Source: Methylophilaceae bacterium
GTDB lineage: Bacteria; Pseudomonadota; Gammaproteobacteria; Burkholderiales; Methylophilaceae
Reading direction: 5' to 3'
Assembly (NCBI GenBank): GCA_013141125.1
Contig: JABFRO010000002.1
Span: 248,001 to 312,000 of the forward strand
DNA length: 64,000 bases
Position 1 is the stretch's first letter. The number at the start of each line of letters is the position of its first letter. The notes beneath the pieces are model-generated. The model searched no databases. It worked only from the letters and a program-made list of their open reading frames with translations, and was not told the origin of the DNA. The position numbers and the translations under genes are program-made. This document shows, in pieces, positions 26,722 to 34,908 of the stretch.

Positions 26722-26862
26722 GGGTACCTTTATAAGCTCAACTTTCGTCACCATACTTCGTTGCTCACAAAAAATCACTCCTTACATATAAACCATATGC
26801 CGCGTCGTAATTTTTTGCTTGCGCCTAGTCTGGTTTAGAAATTTGAACTTATAAAGGCACCC
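26722..26862 (+). mobile_element. MITE-like palindromic element, copy A, TSD TAAT
   Basis: 141 bp with terminal inverted repeats GGGTACCTTTATAAGCTCAA (left) and, reversed from the right, GGGTGCCTTTATAAGTTCAA, 18 of 20 matching. TAAT is repeated at 26718-26721 and 26863-26866. Interior sequence aligns to copies at 43442 (opposite orientation) and 60250. No ORF inside. It lies exactly between the adaptor and pump genes. Confidence 0.88.
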
Positions 26863-26864
26863 TA

Positions 26865-29800
26865 ATGTTAGGTCGATTAATTCAGTTTTCCCTGGTTCAG
26901 CGCCTGCTGATACTGGTACTTACTACTTTATTGGTTGGTGGCGGGCTCTATGCCGTCAATGGCCTGCCGATTGATGCTTTCCCCGATGTTTCTTCAACGC
27001 AGGTGAAGATTATCGTCAAAGCGCCGGGCATGACACCGGAAGAAGTCGAGGCACGTATCACCGCGCCGATAGAAGTGGAAATTCTGGGTATTCCCAATCA
27101 AACCATGTTGCGTGCGGTGGCCAAATACGCGCTCACCGACATCACCGTGGATTTTGCCGATGGCACCGATATTTACTGGGCGCGGCAACAGGTAGCCGAG
27201 CGTCTAAACGCCATCTGGGGCAATTTGCCGCCGGATGTAACGGGCGGTATTGCCCCCATGACCACACCACTGGGCGAAATGTTCATGTTTACCGTGGAAG
27301 GCGGCAACCTGACGTTGGCCGAGCGCCGCAGCTTGCTGGATTGGGTGATACGTCCTGCCTTGCGCACGGTGCCCGGTGTGGCCGATGTCAACGCATTGGG
27401 CGGCATGGTACGCAGCTTTGAAGTGGTACCGGACAATGCCCGCATGTATGCACGCGGCGTAACGCTGGCCGATCTGCAGCAGGCGCTGGAGCTGAATAAT
27501 CGCAACGATGGTGCGGGACGCTTGGGCGATGGCGAGGAATCGCTGCTGGTGCGCTCAGAAGGCCGCTTCAAAAATGTAGAAGATGTGCAGGGTAGCGTCA
27601 TCAAAAGCGACATGGGCATGCCGGTGCGCATAGGCGATGTGGCTAGGGTGAGCATAGGTGCGATGACGCGCTATGGTGCGGTGACCAAGGATGGCAAAGG
27701 CGAAGCCGTTGAAGGCCTGGTTTTGAGTTTGCGTGGAGCCAACGCCAAACAGGTGGTAAAAGATGTACGCGCCAAGCTCAAGGAAATACAACCCAGCCTG
27801 CCGCAGGGCGTGAATCTGGAAGTGTTTTACGACAGAGGCAGTCTGGTAGAGCGCGCGGTCAGCACCGTGACTCATGCGCTGGGTGAAGCCATTGTGCTGG
27901 TGGTGATTCTGCTGATTCTGTTTCTGGGAGATTTGCGTGCCGCCCTCACCGTGGCGCTCGCACTGCCGCTGGCCGCGCTGGGTACCTTTATTCTGATGCG
28001 GCAATTCAATATGTCGGCCAATCTGATGAGTCTGGGCGGGCTTTCCATTGCTATCGGTATGCTGGTGGATGCTGCTGTGGTGGTGGTGGAGAACATTGTT
28101 TCACACCTGGCACATGCCGGAGACAATAGCCGTTTGCCGCGTTTGCATGTGATTTATCGTGCCGTGCGCGAAGTCAGCGTGCCTGTCACTTCCGGCATAC
28201 TTATCATCATTACCGTGTTTTTACCGCTGCTCACGCTACAGGGGCTGGAAGGCAAGTTGTTCTCGCCGGTGGCGCTGACTATCGTATTTGCCCTGTCCGG
28301 CTCGCTGATATTATCGCTCACCGTAATCCCGGTGCTGGCCTCGTTTTTTCTGGGCAAAGTCAGCCACGAGGAACCCTGGCTGATACGCAAGGCGCTGAAA
28401 GGCTATGCGCCTGTATTGGATTGGTCATTGGCACATGCCCGCAGTGTGATTGTCGCCGCCGTGTTGGCCTTGGCCGCCACCGCCGTGGTTTATACGTTTA
28501 TCGGCAAAACCTTTATGCCGACCATGGATGAAGGCGACATCATCATCGGCGTGGAAAAACTGCCTTCCATTAACCTCGCACAGACTACAGCAACCGACCT
28601 CAATATCCAGCGCGCCATTATGAAAAATGTGCCGGAAGTCAAAGGCATGGTGTCACGCGTGGGTTCGGATGAGCTGGGGCTAGACCCTATGGGCTTGAAC
28701 CAGACCGATAACTTTCTGGTGCTGAAACCGCGCGAGGAATGGAAAGTGCAGAGCAAGGAGGCGCTGACCGATGAATTGCGCAAAGTCATGTCACAACTGC
28801 CCGGCATTGCCTACAGCTTTACCCAGCCGATTGATATGCGCGTGAACGAGATGATTCTGGGTGTGCGCGGCGATCTGGCAGTGAAAATTTTTGGTACCGA
28901 TATGCAAGTGTTGGATGACAAGGCACAACAAATCATCAAAATACTGGAAGGCATTAAAGGCAGTCAGGATGTCTACACCCCGCAAAATGGCGGTGTGCAG
29001 TATATGCGTGTAGATATAGACAGGCTGGCAGCGGGGCGTTTGGGCTTTAATATCAGCGAAGTGGAAAGCATTTTACGCAGCCAGCTGGAAGGCCGTACCG
29101 TAGGCATTGTGCAGGAAGGCGCACGCCGTACGCCGGTGTTATTGCGTGGAGCCGAAGCGCTGCGCAGTTCACCCACCGACTTTGCCAATCTGATGCTGAC
29201 CTTGCCCAACGGCACCAATGTACCGCTCTCCACCATCGCCAAACTGGAGCGCGTGGAAGGCCCGGTAAAAATTGACCGCGAACGCGGGGCACGCATGGTG
29301 GTCGTCACCGCCAATGTGCGCGGACGTGATCTGGTCGGCTTTGTGCAGGAGGCGCAAAATAAGGTGCAAGCCAGCGTCAAAATGTCGGAAGGCTATTCCA
29401 TGAAATGGGGCGGCCAGTTTGAAAACCAGCAACGCGCTGCGGCACGGCTTTCCATCGTGGTGCCTATCTCCATCGGCATGATTTTTCTGCTGCTGTTTGC
29501 CACCTTCCGCTCCATACGCCAATCGGTGCTGATACTCTCCAACATCCCGTTTGCGATGATAGGCGGCGTGTTTGCGCTATGGGCTTCGGGCGAATATCTA
29601 TCCGTGCCCGCCTCGGTCGGCTTTATTGCGCTGCTGGGTATCGCTGTGTTGAATGGCGTGGTGATGGTGAGTTATTTCAATCAACTGCTCGCGCATGGCA
29701 TGAGCATAGGTCAAGTAGTGGTGGACGGCGCAAAACGCCGGTTACGCCCGGTGCTGATGACGGCCAGCATCGCCGCTTTCGGTCTGGTGCCACTGTTATT

Positions 29801-29939
29801 CGCCACCGGCCCGGGTTCTGAAATTCAGCGGCCATTGGCAATAGTGGTAATTGGCGGGCTGGTAACCTCCACCGCACTCACGCTCATTTTATTGCCCATA
29901 CTTTATCGCCGCTTTGGTCAGGAGAAGCTAAATGGATAA
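26865..29939 (+). CDS. CzcA/CusA-family heavy metal efflux RND permease
   Basis: The 1024-residue inner-membrane pump has the RND topology: one N-terminal membrane segment, a large periplasmic loop, six segments, a second loop, and five more. The family motif GGLSIAIGMLVDAAVVVVEN (about 391-410) marks the heavy-metal (HME) subfamily. It lacks the DFG..DGAV form of the Co/Zn/Ni type, so the metal is not settled; divalent or monovalent are possible. DUF3240 downstream is a common partner of such pumps. The start codon overlaps the right target duplication of the MITE-like element, and the AAAGG 8 bases upstream comes from that element. Confidence 0.92.
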   Translation: MLGRLIQFSLVQRLLILVLTTLLVGGGLYAVNGLPIDAFPDVSSTQVKIIVKAPGMTPEEVEARITAPIEVEILGIPNQTMLRAVAKYALTDITVDFADGTDIYWARQQVAERLNAIWGNLPPDVTGGIAPMTTPLGEMFMFTVEGGNLTLAERRSLLDWVIRPALRTVPGVADVNALGGMVRSFEVVPDNARMYARGVTLADLQQALELNNRNDGAGRLGDGEESLLVRSEGRFKNVEDVQGSVIKSDMGMPVRIGDVARVSIGAMTRYGAVTKDGKGEAVEGLVLSLRGANAKQVVKDVRAKLKEIQPSLPQGVNLEVFYDRGSLVERAVSTVTHALGEAIVLVVILLILFLGDLRAALTVALALPLAALGTFILMRQFNMSANLMSLGGLSIAIGMLVDAAVVVVENIVSHLAHAGDNSRLPRLHVIYRAVREVSVPVTSGILIIITVFLPLLTLQGLEGKLFSPVALTIVFALSGSLILSLTVIPVLASFFLGKVSHEEPWLIRKALKGYAPVLDWSLAHARSVIVAAVLALAATAVVYTFIGKTFMPTMDEGDIIIGVEKLPSINLAQTTATDLNIQRAIMKNVPEVKGMVSRVGSDELGLDPMGLNQTDNFLVLKPREEWKVQSKEALTDELRKVMSQLPGIAYSFTQPIDMRVNEMILGVRGDLAVKIFGTDMQVLDDKAQQIIKILEGIKGSQDVYTPQNGGVQYMRVDIDRLAAGRLGFNISEVESILRSQLEGRTVGIVQEGARRTPVLLRGAEALRSSPTDFANLMLTLPNGTNVPLSTIAKLERVEGPVKIDRERGARMVVVTANVRGRDLVGFVQEAQNKVQASVKMSEGYSMKWGGQFENQQRAAARLSIVVPISIGMIFLLLFATFRSIRQSVLILSNIPFAMIGGVFALWASGEYLSVPASVGFIALLGIAVLNGVVMVSYFNQLLAHGMSIGQVVVDGAKRRLRPVLMTASIAAFGLVPLLFATGPGSEIQRPLAIVVIGGLVTSTALTLILLPILYRRFGQEKLNG

Positions 29940-30231
29940 ATGTTTACTGATTATTTACAGTCCGCCCGCGCTGGAAGAGACGCTGGTAGACTGGCTGCTG
30001 GAACAGGATCAGCTTAGCGGCTTCAGCACCGCCGAAGCCTACGGACACGGTTCGCGTCAGGAGGGTATGAGCTTGCAGGAGCAGGTTTCCGGCCGCCAAA
30101 AACGTATTCAATTTACCCTGCATGCGGAACAAAAAGTCATCACAGGATTAATTGAACAGCTCAAAATCGAGTTTGCTGGCACCAATCTGCACTTCATCCA
30201 AATACCACTCACGGACTGCGGCTCAATTTAG
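29932..30231 (+). CDS. DUF3240 family protein (PII-like fold)
   Basis: The 99-residue soluble protein matches DUF3240: MDKCLLIIYSPPALEETLVDWLL, SGFSTAEAYGHGS, SLQEQVSGRQKRIQFTLH. The family is seen mainly next to CusA/CzcA RND pumps and is predicted to fold like PII/CutA-type ferredoxin-like proteins. It overlaps the pump gene by 8 bases and is the last gene of the efflux operon. A regulatory or metal-binding role is inferred only from context. Confidence 0.85.
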   Translation: MDKCLLIIYSPPALEETLVDWLLEQDQLSGFSTAEAYGHGSRQEGMSLQEQVSGRQKRIQFTLHAEQKVITGLIEQLKIEFAGTNLHFIQIPLTDCGSI

Positions 30232-30267
30232 CAATTGCCAGCCCGTTCGACAAAAGGAAAAACCAAC

Positions 30268-30975
30268 ATGAATGCCATCAACGACAAACAGCAAGTTGCA
30301 CTCCACGCCACCAAACTGGTTGAACACGGCATGACGGTTGGCCTCGGCACCGGTTCCACCGCTAATTATTTTATTGAAGAACTCGCCAGACGGCACACGC
30401 AAGAAGGCCTGCAAATCAATGTAGTCGCCAGCTCCGTGGTTAGCTGCTTAAAAGCGCAAACGCTGGGGCTGCCAATAAAAGCCATAGAACATATCACCCG
30501 ACTCGATCTATATGTAGACGGTGCCGACGAAGTGACCCCGGATCTAACGCTGTTGAAAGGGCGCGGCTATGATCTGGTGCGGGAAAAACTGCTGGCACAA
30601 ACCAGCGACCAATTCATCGTACTGGTTGATCCCAGCAAACTGGTCACGCATATAGGGGAAAATTTCCCCATCCCGATTGAAGTCGTACCCTTCGCTTGGC
30701 AACTGGTCCACCATAAACTGGAAGCCATGGGTGGAAAAGGAGGATTGCGCCAGAACGCCAACAAAGATGGGCTGGCAATAAGCTCACACGGCAGCCTGAT
30801 ACTGGATATGACATTTCCGCCTGAACTTGATGGCGAGGCGCTCAACCACAAGTTGAACCAAATAGCCGGCATCGTCGAACACGGTATTTTTTATAAACTC
30901 GCCAACGCCATCTACATAGTAGCTGACGGTCAACTCAGCAAGCGCATTGCAACCACGCAACAAACAAAGAATTAA
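30268..30975 (+). CDS. rpiA: Ribose-5-phosphate isomerase A paralogue (divergent)
   Basis: RpiA interconverts ribose 5-phosphate and ribulose 5-phosphate. The 235-residue protein has GLGTGSTANYFIEELA, YVDGADEVTPD (the two catalytic aspartates) and KGRGYDLVREKLL, in which the usual glycine-rich [10 protein letters not shown] loop is changed but the lysine and glutamate are kept. It should therefore be active. An upstream TTG adds 11 residues; the ATG at 30268 has an AAAGGAA site. A canonical paralogue is at 36522. The divergence suggests a specialised copy, perhaps for pentose flux in C1 or Calvin metabolism. Confidence 0.85.
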   Translation: MNAINDKQQVALHATKLVEHGMTVGLGTGSTANYFIEELARRHTQEGLQINVVASSVVSCLKAQTLGLPIKAIEHITRLDLYVDGADEVTPDLTLLKGRGYDLVREKLLAQTSDQFIVLVDPSKLVTHIGENFPIPIEVVPFAWQLVHHKLEAMGGKGGLRQNANKDGLAISSHGSLILDMTFPPELDGEALNHKLNQIAGIVEHGIFYKLANAIYIVADGQLSKRIATTQQTKN

Positions 30976-31008
30976 CACCGATTTAATCTGCGCGGCCTAA
31001 GACTAATT

Positions 31009-31037
31009 TTGACAACTGCCAAGCAAAGCAATAGAAT
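31009..31037 (+). promoter_or_regulatory. Sigma-70 promoter of tRNA-Met
   Basis: TTGACA (31009-31014) and TAGAAT (31032-31037) are separated by 17 bases, a near-consensus vegetative promoter, 39 bases before the tRNA. Confidence 0.8.
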
Positions 31038-31076
31038 ACTGCGCTTGCCTAGAGTTTGAGGCGAATATCAGTTTCT

Positions 31077-31153
31077 GGTGATATAGCTCAGTTGGTTAGA
31101 GCGACGGATTCATAATCCGTAGGTCGGTGGTTCAAGTCCACTTATCACCACCA
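31077..31153 (+). tRNA. tRNA-Met (anticodon CAT, elongator)
   Basis: A complete 77-base cloverleaf with encoded CCA. The acceptor stem pairs GGTGATA with TATCACC, the D-arm reads GCTCAGTTGGTTAGAGC, the anticodon CAT is at 31111-31113 in the stem ACGGA/TCCGT, and the T-loop is TTCAAGT. The body resembles betaproteobacterial elongator tRNA-Met; the initiator features (C1:A72 mismatch, GGG/CCC anticodon stem) are absent. Confidence 0.9.
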
Positions 31154-31161
31154 TATACAAG

Positions 31162-31190
31162 CGGCTTGCAGCGATGCAAGCCGTTTTTAT
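31162..31190 (+). terminator. Rho-independent terminator after tRNA-Met
   Basis: A 9-bp perfect stem CGGCTTGCA/TGCAAGCCG with GCGA loop is followed by TTTTTATTT, directly behind the tRNA. Confidence 0.9.
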
Positions 31191-31253
31191 TTAACTGGTA
31201 ACGTAGTCAAATCGTAGCCGGATGTACAATTTCCAATCGCTCCGAAGCACCCT

Positions 31254-31421
31254 TTAAAGCATCGGGTGCAATGGCGCACAACGTTTAAAACCATCGCAGT
31301 AGTATCCAAGCACCTTGTAGGCGTTAAATTCCATGCGTTGGCGTGCTTGCCTGACGGCACCACATTGCCCTGTGTCGCAAATCATGCCAAAAGCTTTAAA
31401 TTCCTGCGTGTTGTAATGCAT
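31254..31421 (-). CDS. Unlisted 55-residue protein with two CX4C motifs
   Basis: From the ATG at 31419-31421, with GGAGA just upstream, an open frame of 55 codons reads MHYNTQEFKAFGMICDTGQC, continues with an RQARQRMEFNAYKVLGYYC helix-like stretch, and ends CDGFKRCAPLHPML. Cysteines 15/20 and 42/47 form two C-x4-C pairs, which could bind zinc or form disulfides; there is no signal peptide. Composition looks coding, with few rare residues and an aromatic-glycine motif. No family is recognised. It lies between a tRNA-Met and the tRNA-His terminator, where accessory genes often settle. Confidence 0.55.
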   Translation of the reverse strand: MHYNTQEFKAFGMICDTGQCGAVRQARQRMEFNAYKVLGYYCDGFKRCAPLHPML

Positions 31422-31682
31422 TTCTCCATGTATCAGGATTAAGTCTTTTCATAAGACTCAGAAGCAAAAGCTGGCAGCTCAAACAATTGAACTTGGTGTG
31501 ATAATTAACGAATTTGGCGGTGAGAACAGCACTTTCGCGAAGCACGCATATGCAAATTGAAATAAGGCAAAACCAAGGCTTCTTTAATTGCGCGAGGGGA
31601 TATTGTTTGATGTTGTAGGCCGAGCTATACACAGCCCCTGTGTATAAAGAAAAGCGGATTCAGCTCTGAAGTGAAATCAGAA

Positions 31683-31710
31683 ATAAAAAAGCCTCACAAC
31701 ATTGTGAGGC
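31683..31710 (-). terminator. Terminator of the tRNA-Pro-Arg-His operon
   Basis: A 9-bp stem GCCTCACAA/TTGTGAGGC with a short loop reads on the minus strand into TTTTTTATTT, 11 bases after the tRNA-His 3' end. Confidence 0.88.
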
Positions 31711-31720
31711 TTATAGAATA

Positions 31721-31796
31721 TGGGGTGGCCGATGGGGCTCGAACCCACGACAACAGGAATCACAATCCTGGACTCTACCAACTGAGCTACGGCCAC
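31721..31796 (-). tRNA. tRNA-His (anticodon GTG)
   Basis: A 76-base tRNA on the minus strand with encoded CCA (31721-31723). Acceptor GTGGCCG pairs with CGGCCAC, with the extra 5' G paired to a discriminator C as in all tRNA-His. Anticodon GTG corresponds to 31761-31763. It is the last gene of a three-tRNA operon. Confidence 0.93.
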
Positions 31797-31858
31797 CATT
31801 GAAACTGGATCAATAGCACTTAAAGCAGATTTAAGCACTTTGTCATGACAAACCAAAC

Positions 31859-31935
31859 TGGCCTGCCCGACAGGAATCGAACCTGTAACCCCCAGCTTAG
31901 AAGGCTGGTGCTCTATCCGGTTGAGCTACGGGCAG
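31859..31935 (-). tRNA. tRNA-Arg (anticodon TCT)
   Basis: A 77-base tRNA with encoded CCA (31859-31861), acceptor CTGCCCG/CGGGCAG, D-arm GCTCAACCGGATAGAGC, anticodon stem CCAGC/GCTGG and anticodon TCT at 31899-31901 (complement). Confidence 0.92.
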
Positions 31936-31951
31936 ATTCTTGAGATAAAAC

Positions 31952-32028
31952 TGGTCGGGGCGGAGAGATTTGAACTCCCGACATCCTGCTCCCAAAGCAG
32001 GCGCGCTACCAGGCTACGCTACGCCCCG
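31952..32028 (-). tRNA. tRNA-Pro (anticodon TGG)
   Basis: A 77-base tRNA with encoded CCA (31952-31954), acceptor CGGGGCG/CGCCCCG, GCGTAGCCTGGTAGCGC D-arm typical of tRNA-Pro, and anticodon TGG at 31992-31994 (complement). First gene of the tRNA operon. Confidence 0.93.
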
Positions 32029-32037
32029 AAGCCGTGC

Positions 32038-32066
32038 AATATAGCGCCAACCCAATCGGTCGTCAA
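32038..32066 (-). promoter_or_regulatory. Sigma-70 promoter of the tRNA-Pro-Arg-His operon
   Basis: On the minus strand TTGACG (32061-32066) and TATATT (32038-32043) are 17 bases apart, and the -10 box ends 10 bases before tRNA-Pro. Confidence 0.8.
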
Positions 32067-32110
32067 GTTTTTTCTGTTAAAATATGCGCTTTTAAAAAAG
32101 TGACTTTTCG

Positions 32111-32974
32111 ATGACCGCACAGATTATTAATGGCAAAGCCATTGCAGAAGCTATGCTCAATGGCATTAAAACCCGCGTTGATTTTCGTTTAACAGCTGGT
32201 AAGCGTGCACCAACGCTGGCCGTGATTCTCTTAGGCGCTGATCCTGCCTCGGCTATTTATGTGCGTAACAAGCGCTTGGCTTGTGAAAAAGTGGGGATAC
32301 GCTCTATCGCCTATGATTTACCAACAACGACAACTGAGAGTGGACTGCTAAGTCTAATTGACCAGCTAAACCAGGATGATGAGGTGGATGGCATTTTAGT
32401 ACAAGCACCGCTGCCTGCGCATATTGAAGATGAGCGCGTCATTGAAGAGATCAGCCCGGGCAAGGATGTCGACGGATTTCATCCGTACAACATTGGCAGA
32501 CTGGCTGTGCGCCAACCCACTTTGCGCTCCTGCACACCTTACGGAGTTATCAAGCTACTGCAGGCCGCCGGTCTAAAAATTCTCGGCTTGAATGCCGTTG
32601 TGGTAGGCGTTTCCAACCATGTGGGTCGCCCTATGGCGCTGGAATTACTACTGGCTGGCTGTACAGTCACCTGCTGCCATCGCCATACTAAAAACCTGGC
32701 TGAAGCTGTGGGAAATGCTGATTTGGTTGTTGCTGCCGCAGGGAAAGCCGGTTTGATTAAAGGCGAATGGATCAAACCCGGCGCGATTGTGATTGATATT
32801 GGCATTAACCGACTGGAAAATGGCAGCATTTGCGGTGATGTGGATTTCGCCGAAGCGAAAGAACGCGCAGGCTGGATTACGCCCGTGCCAGGCGGCGTGG
32901 GGCCGATGACGGTGGCTACGCTGATGGAAAATACTTTGCTGGCGCAGGAATTGCGCGAATCAGCTGTGACATGA
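32111..32974 (+). CDS. folD: Bifunctional methylenetetrahydrofolate dehydrogenase/cyclohydrolase
   Basis: FolD interconverts methylene-, methenyl- and formyl-tetrahydrofolate. The 287-residue protein has the catalytic [14 protein letters not shown] region, [27 protein letters not shown] and the NADP-binding [13 protein letters not shown] with C-terminal [15 protein letters not shown]. It is complete. It diverges from the tRNA operon and converges with the cbbY-like gene 5 bases beyond its stop. Confidence 0.96.
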   Translation: MTAQIINGKAIAEAMLNGIKTRVDFRLTAGKRAPTLAVILLGADPASAIYVRNKRLACEKVGIRSIAYDLPTTTTESGLLSLIDQLNQDDEVDGILVQAPLPAHIEDERVIEEISPGKDVDGFHPYNIGRLAVRQPTLRSCTPYGVIKLLQAAGLKILGLNAVVVGVSNHVGRPMALELLLAGCTVTCCHRHTKNLAEAVGNADLVVAAAGKAGLIKGEWIKPGAIVIDIGINRLENGSICGDVDFAEAKERAGWITPVPGGVGPMTVATLMENTLLAQELRESAVT

Positions 32975-32979
32975 TTATC

Positions 32980-33729
32980 TTATAATTTTGTCAGCGCGGC
33001 TAAATCAACATAATAGCTGCCATCCAAAATTCCTTGCAGTACTTGGCATGGCACATCTGGTTCGCCAAGATCACTTAACACCACGGCAGCACCATCAAAC
33101 TGATGGTTGGCCGTATAGTCATTTATCGTCACGATGGTTTTCAAGCCAGCGCCAAGACTGGATTTCAAGCCATTTTCTGAGTCCTCAAACGCCAGGCACA
33201 CTTCCGCACCAAGCTGTAATTTTTTCAGCGCCCATAAGTAAATATCCGGTGCAGGTTTTTTGGCAGGGACTATATCGCCTGCCGCGATGACTTCAAACCA
33301 GCTTAGCGATTCTTCGCCTAATGTATGTTTCAAAAGTGTGGTGACATTTTCTGGTGTGGTGGTGGTGGCGATAGCCAAGCGTAAACCTGCGGCACGTGCT
33401 TCAAACAATAAACGCTTTACGCCTGCGCGCAGGGGGATTTTGCCGGTGGATAACAGCTCAGTGTAAATCCGCGTTTTATCACGATGCAACTGAGCCACAA
33501 GACTATCAAATTCTTCGTCTTTTTTATAATTCGGGTGATAGCGCTCCACAAAGTAGCGAATGCGCTCTTTGCCGCCAGTAACAGCGAGTAATTCGCCATA
33601 AAGCGCGACATCCCAATGCCAGTCTAGCCCTGCTTCTTTAAACGCTTGATTAAATGCAGGTCTATGTCCATCGCGCTCGGTATCGGCAAGTGTGCCATCT
33701 ACATCGAAAATTAAGGCTTGTAGCTTCAT
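32980..33729 (-). CDS. cbbY: CbbY-type HAD phosphatase
   Basis: The 249-residue HAD-IA hydrolase starts ALIFDVDGTLADTERDGHRPAF (nucleophile D9, acid/base D11), followed by DWHWDVALYGELLAVTGGKERIR, a signature of CbbY, and EDSENGLKSSLGAG in motif III/IV. CbbY in Rhodobacter dephosphorylates xylulose-1,5-bisphosphate, an inhibitor of RuBisCO. No RuBisCO or Calvin-cycle gene is in the window, so a link to carbon fixation is inferred from family only; related beta-phosphoglucomutase-like enzymes are an alternative. It lies 12 bases downstream of the methyltransferase gene. Confidence 0.85.
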   Translation of the reverse strand: MKLQALIFDVDGTLADTERDGHRPAFNQAFKEAGLDWHWDVALYGELLAVTGGKERIRYFVERYHPNYKKDEEFDSLVAQLHRDKTRIYTELLSTGKIPLRAGVKRLLFEARAAGLRLAIATTTTPENVTTLLKHTLGEESLSWFEVIAAGDIVPAKKPAPDIYLWALKKLQLGAEVCLAFEDSENGLKSSLGAGLKTIVTINDYTANHQFDGAAVVLSDLGEPDVPCQVLQGILDGSYYVDLAALTKL

Positions 33730-33741
33730 AAGATTTACTTT

Positions 33742-34896
33742 CTAAATGGCCCCCAGCCGCCAAAGCGAGGTGATTTCTGCTTTGCGCGCGGCATACAGTG
33801 GGTCATTGGCATCTGTAGATTTTGGATGGCTGGGCTTTACATCAATGCGGCCTAGCACTTTTAATCCGGCGGCAGCAATATTGGCGAGCAGGCTTTCGCG
33901 CGAGCGTAGTTGCAAATGTTCGGCCAAGTCGGAGAGGATAAGCCAGCCTTCGCCTGGCGGGGTTAAATGGGCAGCTAGACCTTGCAAAAAGCCGTTTAGC
34001 ATGCGGCTTTCAGGGTCATATACCGCATATTCCAGCGGTGAGCTGGGGCGTGCGGGTAACCATGGAGGATTGCAGACAATCAGCGGCGCGCGGCCTTGGG
34101 GGAACAAATCGGCTTGCAATACTTTAACTTGGCCAGCCAAACCTAAACGGTGGATATTTTCATTCGCGCAGGTCAATGCACGCGGGTCTTGATCGGTGGC
34201 TACGATTTGTTTTACACCGCGCCTGGCAAGCACTGCTGCCAGTACGCCTGTGCCTGTGCCTATATCAAAAGCCAGCTCCACTGTTGGCAAGGGCGCATCT
34301 GCCACCATCGCCACATATTCACCGCGTACGGGTGAAAACACGCCGTAATGCGGGTGGATTCGTTCACCTAATGATGGAATTGCCACGCCTTTTTTACGCC
34401 ATTCGTGCGCGCCGATTAAGCCTAGTAGCTCGCGTAATGAAACAACGGAGGCTTCATTATTTTCAGTGCCATAAGCTTCCACGCAAGCTTGCTTGATGTC
34501 CGGTGCACGGCGTAGCGGTACGCTGTAATCGGCATTCAGCGGCAATAGCAACATGCCCAAAGTGCGTGCACGTTGCGATTGCACAAGCCGGTGTAAATTA
34601 AAAGCTTCTGCGGGTGAGGATGACGTTTGCGGTTTGGCGCGGCGCGGTTTGCGCTCCAGCCTTCGCCCCATGGCTTGCAATAATTGCCGCGCGTTTTGAA
34701 AATCGCCGCGCCATAGCAGGGCTGTGCCTTCGCAGGCAAGTATATACGCGGCATCAGCAGTCATGGTGTCGTCTGCAATCACCACACGTCTAGGCGCTTG
34801 CACACCGGCCTCACTGCGCCAGCGGGCGTGCTGTGTTGCACCTGCGGCCTCCCAGCTTATCGTTGGAAACTCTTTAATCGTTATTGTCTCGCTCAT
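33742..34896 (-). CDS. Class I SAM-dependent methyltransferase with NPPW motif
   Basis: The 384-residue protein has a C-terminal MTase domain with the SAM motif FDIGTGTGVLAAVLA (about 217-231), an acidic ATDQD after strand 2, and the catalytic NPPW in LIVCNPPWLPA (about 279). NPPY/W methyltransferases modify glutamine side chains, adenine or guanine in RNA (PrmC, RsmC and RlmG types). The N-terminal 200 residues are a variable domain, reminiscent of RsmC/RlmG-like tandem folds. The substrate cannot be named. It is followed by cbbY and preceded by ilvA on the same strand. Confidence 0.8.
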   Translation of the reverse strand: MSETITIKEFPTISWEAAGATQHARWRSEAGVQAPRRVVIADDTMTADAAYILACEGTALLWRGDFQNARQLLQAMGRRLERKPRRAKPQTSSSPAEAFNLHRLVQSQRARTLGMLLLPLNADYSVPLRRAPDIKQACVEAYGTENNEASVVSLRELLGLIGAHEWRKKGVAIPSLGERIHPHYGVFSPVRGEYVAMVADAPLPTVELAFDIGTGTGVLAAVLARRGVKQIVATDQDPRALTCANENIHRLGLAGQVKVLQADLFPQGRAPLIVCNPPWLPARPSSPLEYAVYDPESRMLNGFLQGLAAHLTPPGEGWLILSDLAEHLQLRSRESLLANIAAAGLKVLGRIDVKPSHPKSTDANDPLYAARKAEITSLWRLGAI

Positions 34897-34908
34897 CCTA
34901 TATCTCGC

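Noticed and set aside
26722-26862. Intergenic structured RNA or riboswitch controlling the RND pump
   Set aside because: The same sequence recurs in two unrelated places with target duplications, so a mobile element explains it better.
31396-31632. Minus-strand 78-residue ORF in the tRNA region
   Set aside because: Composition is not protein-like and it overlaps the start of the better-supported 55-residue CX4C ORF in another frame.
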